Assembly (NCBI RefSeq): GCF_002027705.1
Contig: NZ_MBTG01000004.1
Span: forward strand, 62,001 to 126,000
Origin: Paenibacillus ferrarius
GTDB taxonomy: Bacteria > Bacillota > Bacilli > Paenibacillales > NBRC-103111
Length of the DNA stretch: 64,000 nucleotides
Reading direction: 5' to 3'
The notes beneath the pieces were generated by a model. That model was given only the letters and a program-made list of their open reading frames with translations, ran no database searches and was not told the origin of the DNA. A program made the position numbers and the translations under genes. This document shows, in pieces, positions 63,862 to 64,000 of the stretch (position 1 is the first letter of the stretch; every line of letters starts with the position of its first letter).

Positions 63862-63960
63862 TATCCACAGAAGATTGTGCATATCCTGTGGGTAGATTGT
63901 TGATATGTCTCATAATCTCTTTAAATGCATAGGGTATAATGTGTATAAAGTTATGCACAT
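63862..63960. promoter_or_regulatory. DnaA-box cluster upstream of sda
   Basis: There is one perfect DnaA box, TTATCCACA (63862-63870). Variants with one mismatch are TGTGTATAA (63941-63949, reverse) and TTATGCACA (63952-63960), and TGTGGGTAG (63888-63896, reverse) has two. In B. subtilis DnaA activates sda through such boxes, tying the checkpoint to replication initiation. Confidence 0.8.
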
Positions 63961-64000
63961 ACTGGATATCCCCAAATGCGATAAAAAAAAGTGATCACTT

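Overview
The window looks like a chromosome segment of an endospore-forming Bacillales bacterium, most likely a Paenibacillus or close relative. The support is gene content: sdhCAB of the cytochrome b558 type, the firmicute primosome genes dnaB and dnaI, a HemQ-type coproheme decarboxylase, a YumC-type ferredoxin-NADP reductase, KtrAB, a stalk-domain protein, and the sporulation checkpoint gene sda under a cluster of DnaA boxes. Shine-Dalgarno sites are strong and TTG/GTG starts are common. No rRNA, tRNA or CRISPR array was seen.

Layout. 1-9315 (minus strand): a Rieske-containing FAD oxidoreductase cut by the window edge, a sugar-type ABC importer operon that ends in an HlyD-like adaptor, and a response regulator / histidine kinase / lipoprotein operon. 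9746-27428: an AT-rich integrated element of about 17.6 kb bounded by an imperfect direct repeat of about 83 bp. It carries a tyrosine integrase, an excisionase-like protein, a Rep-like protein and an AAA+ replication helicase. Its cargo looks like a defence island: a HEPN protein, a reverse transcriptase with its own putative noncoding RNA, a large helicase with a nuclease-like C-terminus, a RadC protein, and an operon of XRE regulator, stalk protein and two paralogous GTPases. 27632-35471: two short-chain dehydrogenase/epimerase-type proteins, a neopullulanase-like GH13 enzyme, a cation efflux protein, a LacI regulator and a chemoreceptor. 35798-38671: a NitT/TauT-type ABC transporter under what reads as a guanidine-I (ykkC) riboswitch with an overlapping terminator. 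38801-46363: a small ORF, sdhCAB, a LysR regulator, a response regulator and KtrAB. 46578-64000: a CPBP protease, uvrC, trxA, a MerR regulator, a YqzM-like peptide, a HemAT-like globin sensor, a repeat-rich spacer, dnaI, dnaB, an HxlR regulator with a quinone reductase, an alpha/beta hydrolase, a YuiB-like protein, hemQ, ndh with a Rex operator, a ferredoxin-NADP reductase, a zinc-ribbon protein and sda.

The strongest candidate for an undescribed system is in the element. A standalone reverse transcriptase (GTG start at 12885) follows a 312-nt noncoding interval that starts just after a good minus-strand promoter (TTGAAA, 16 nt, TATAAT) and holds a hairpin at each end. The complementary strand is stop-free for 57 codons there. 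A 63-nt near-perfect hairpin and a HEPN gene lie just downstream of the reverse transcriptase. This resembles DRT-type anti-phage reverse transcriptases, but the family assignment is inference.

All calls come from reading the sequence and the translations; no database search was run.
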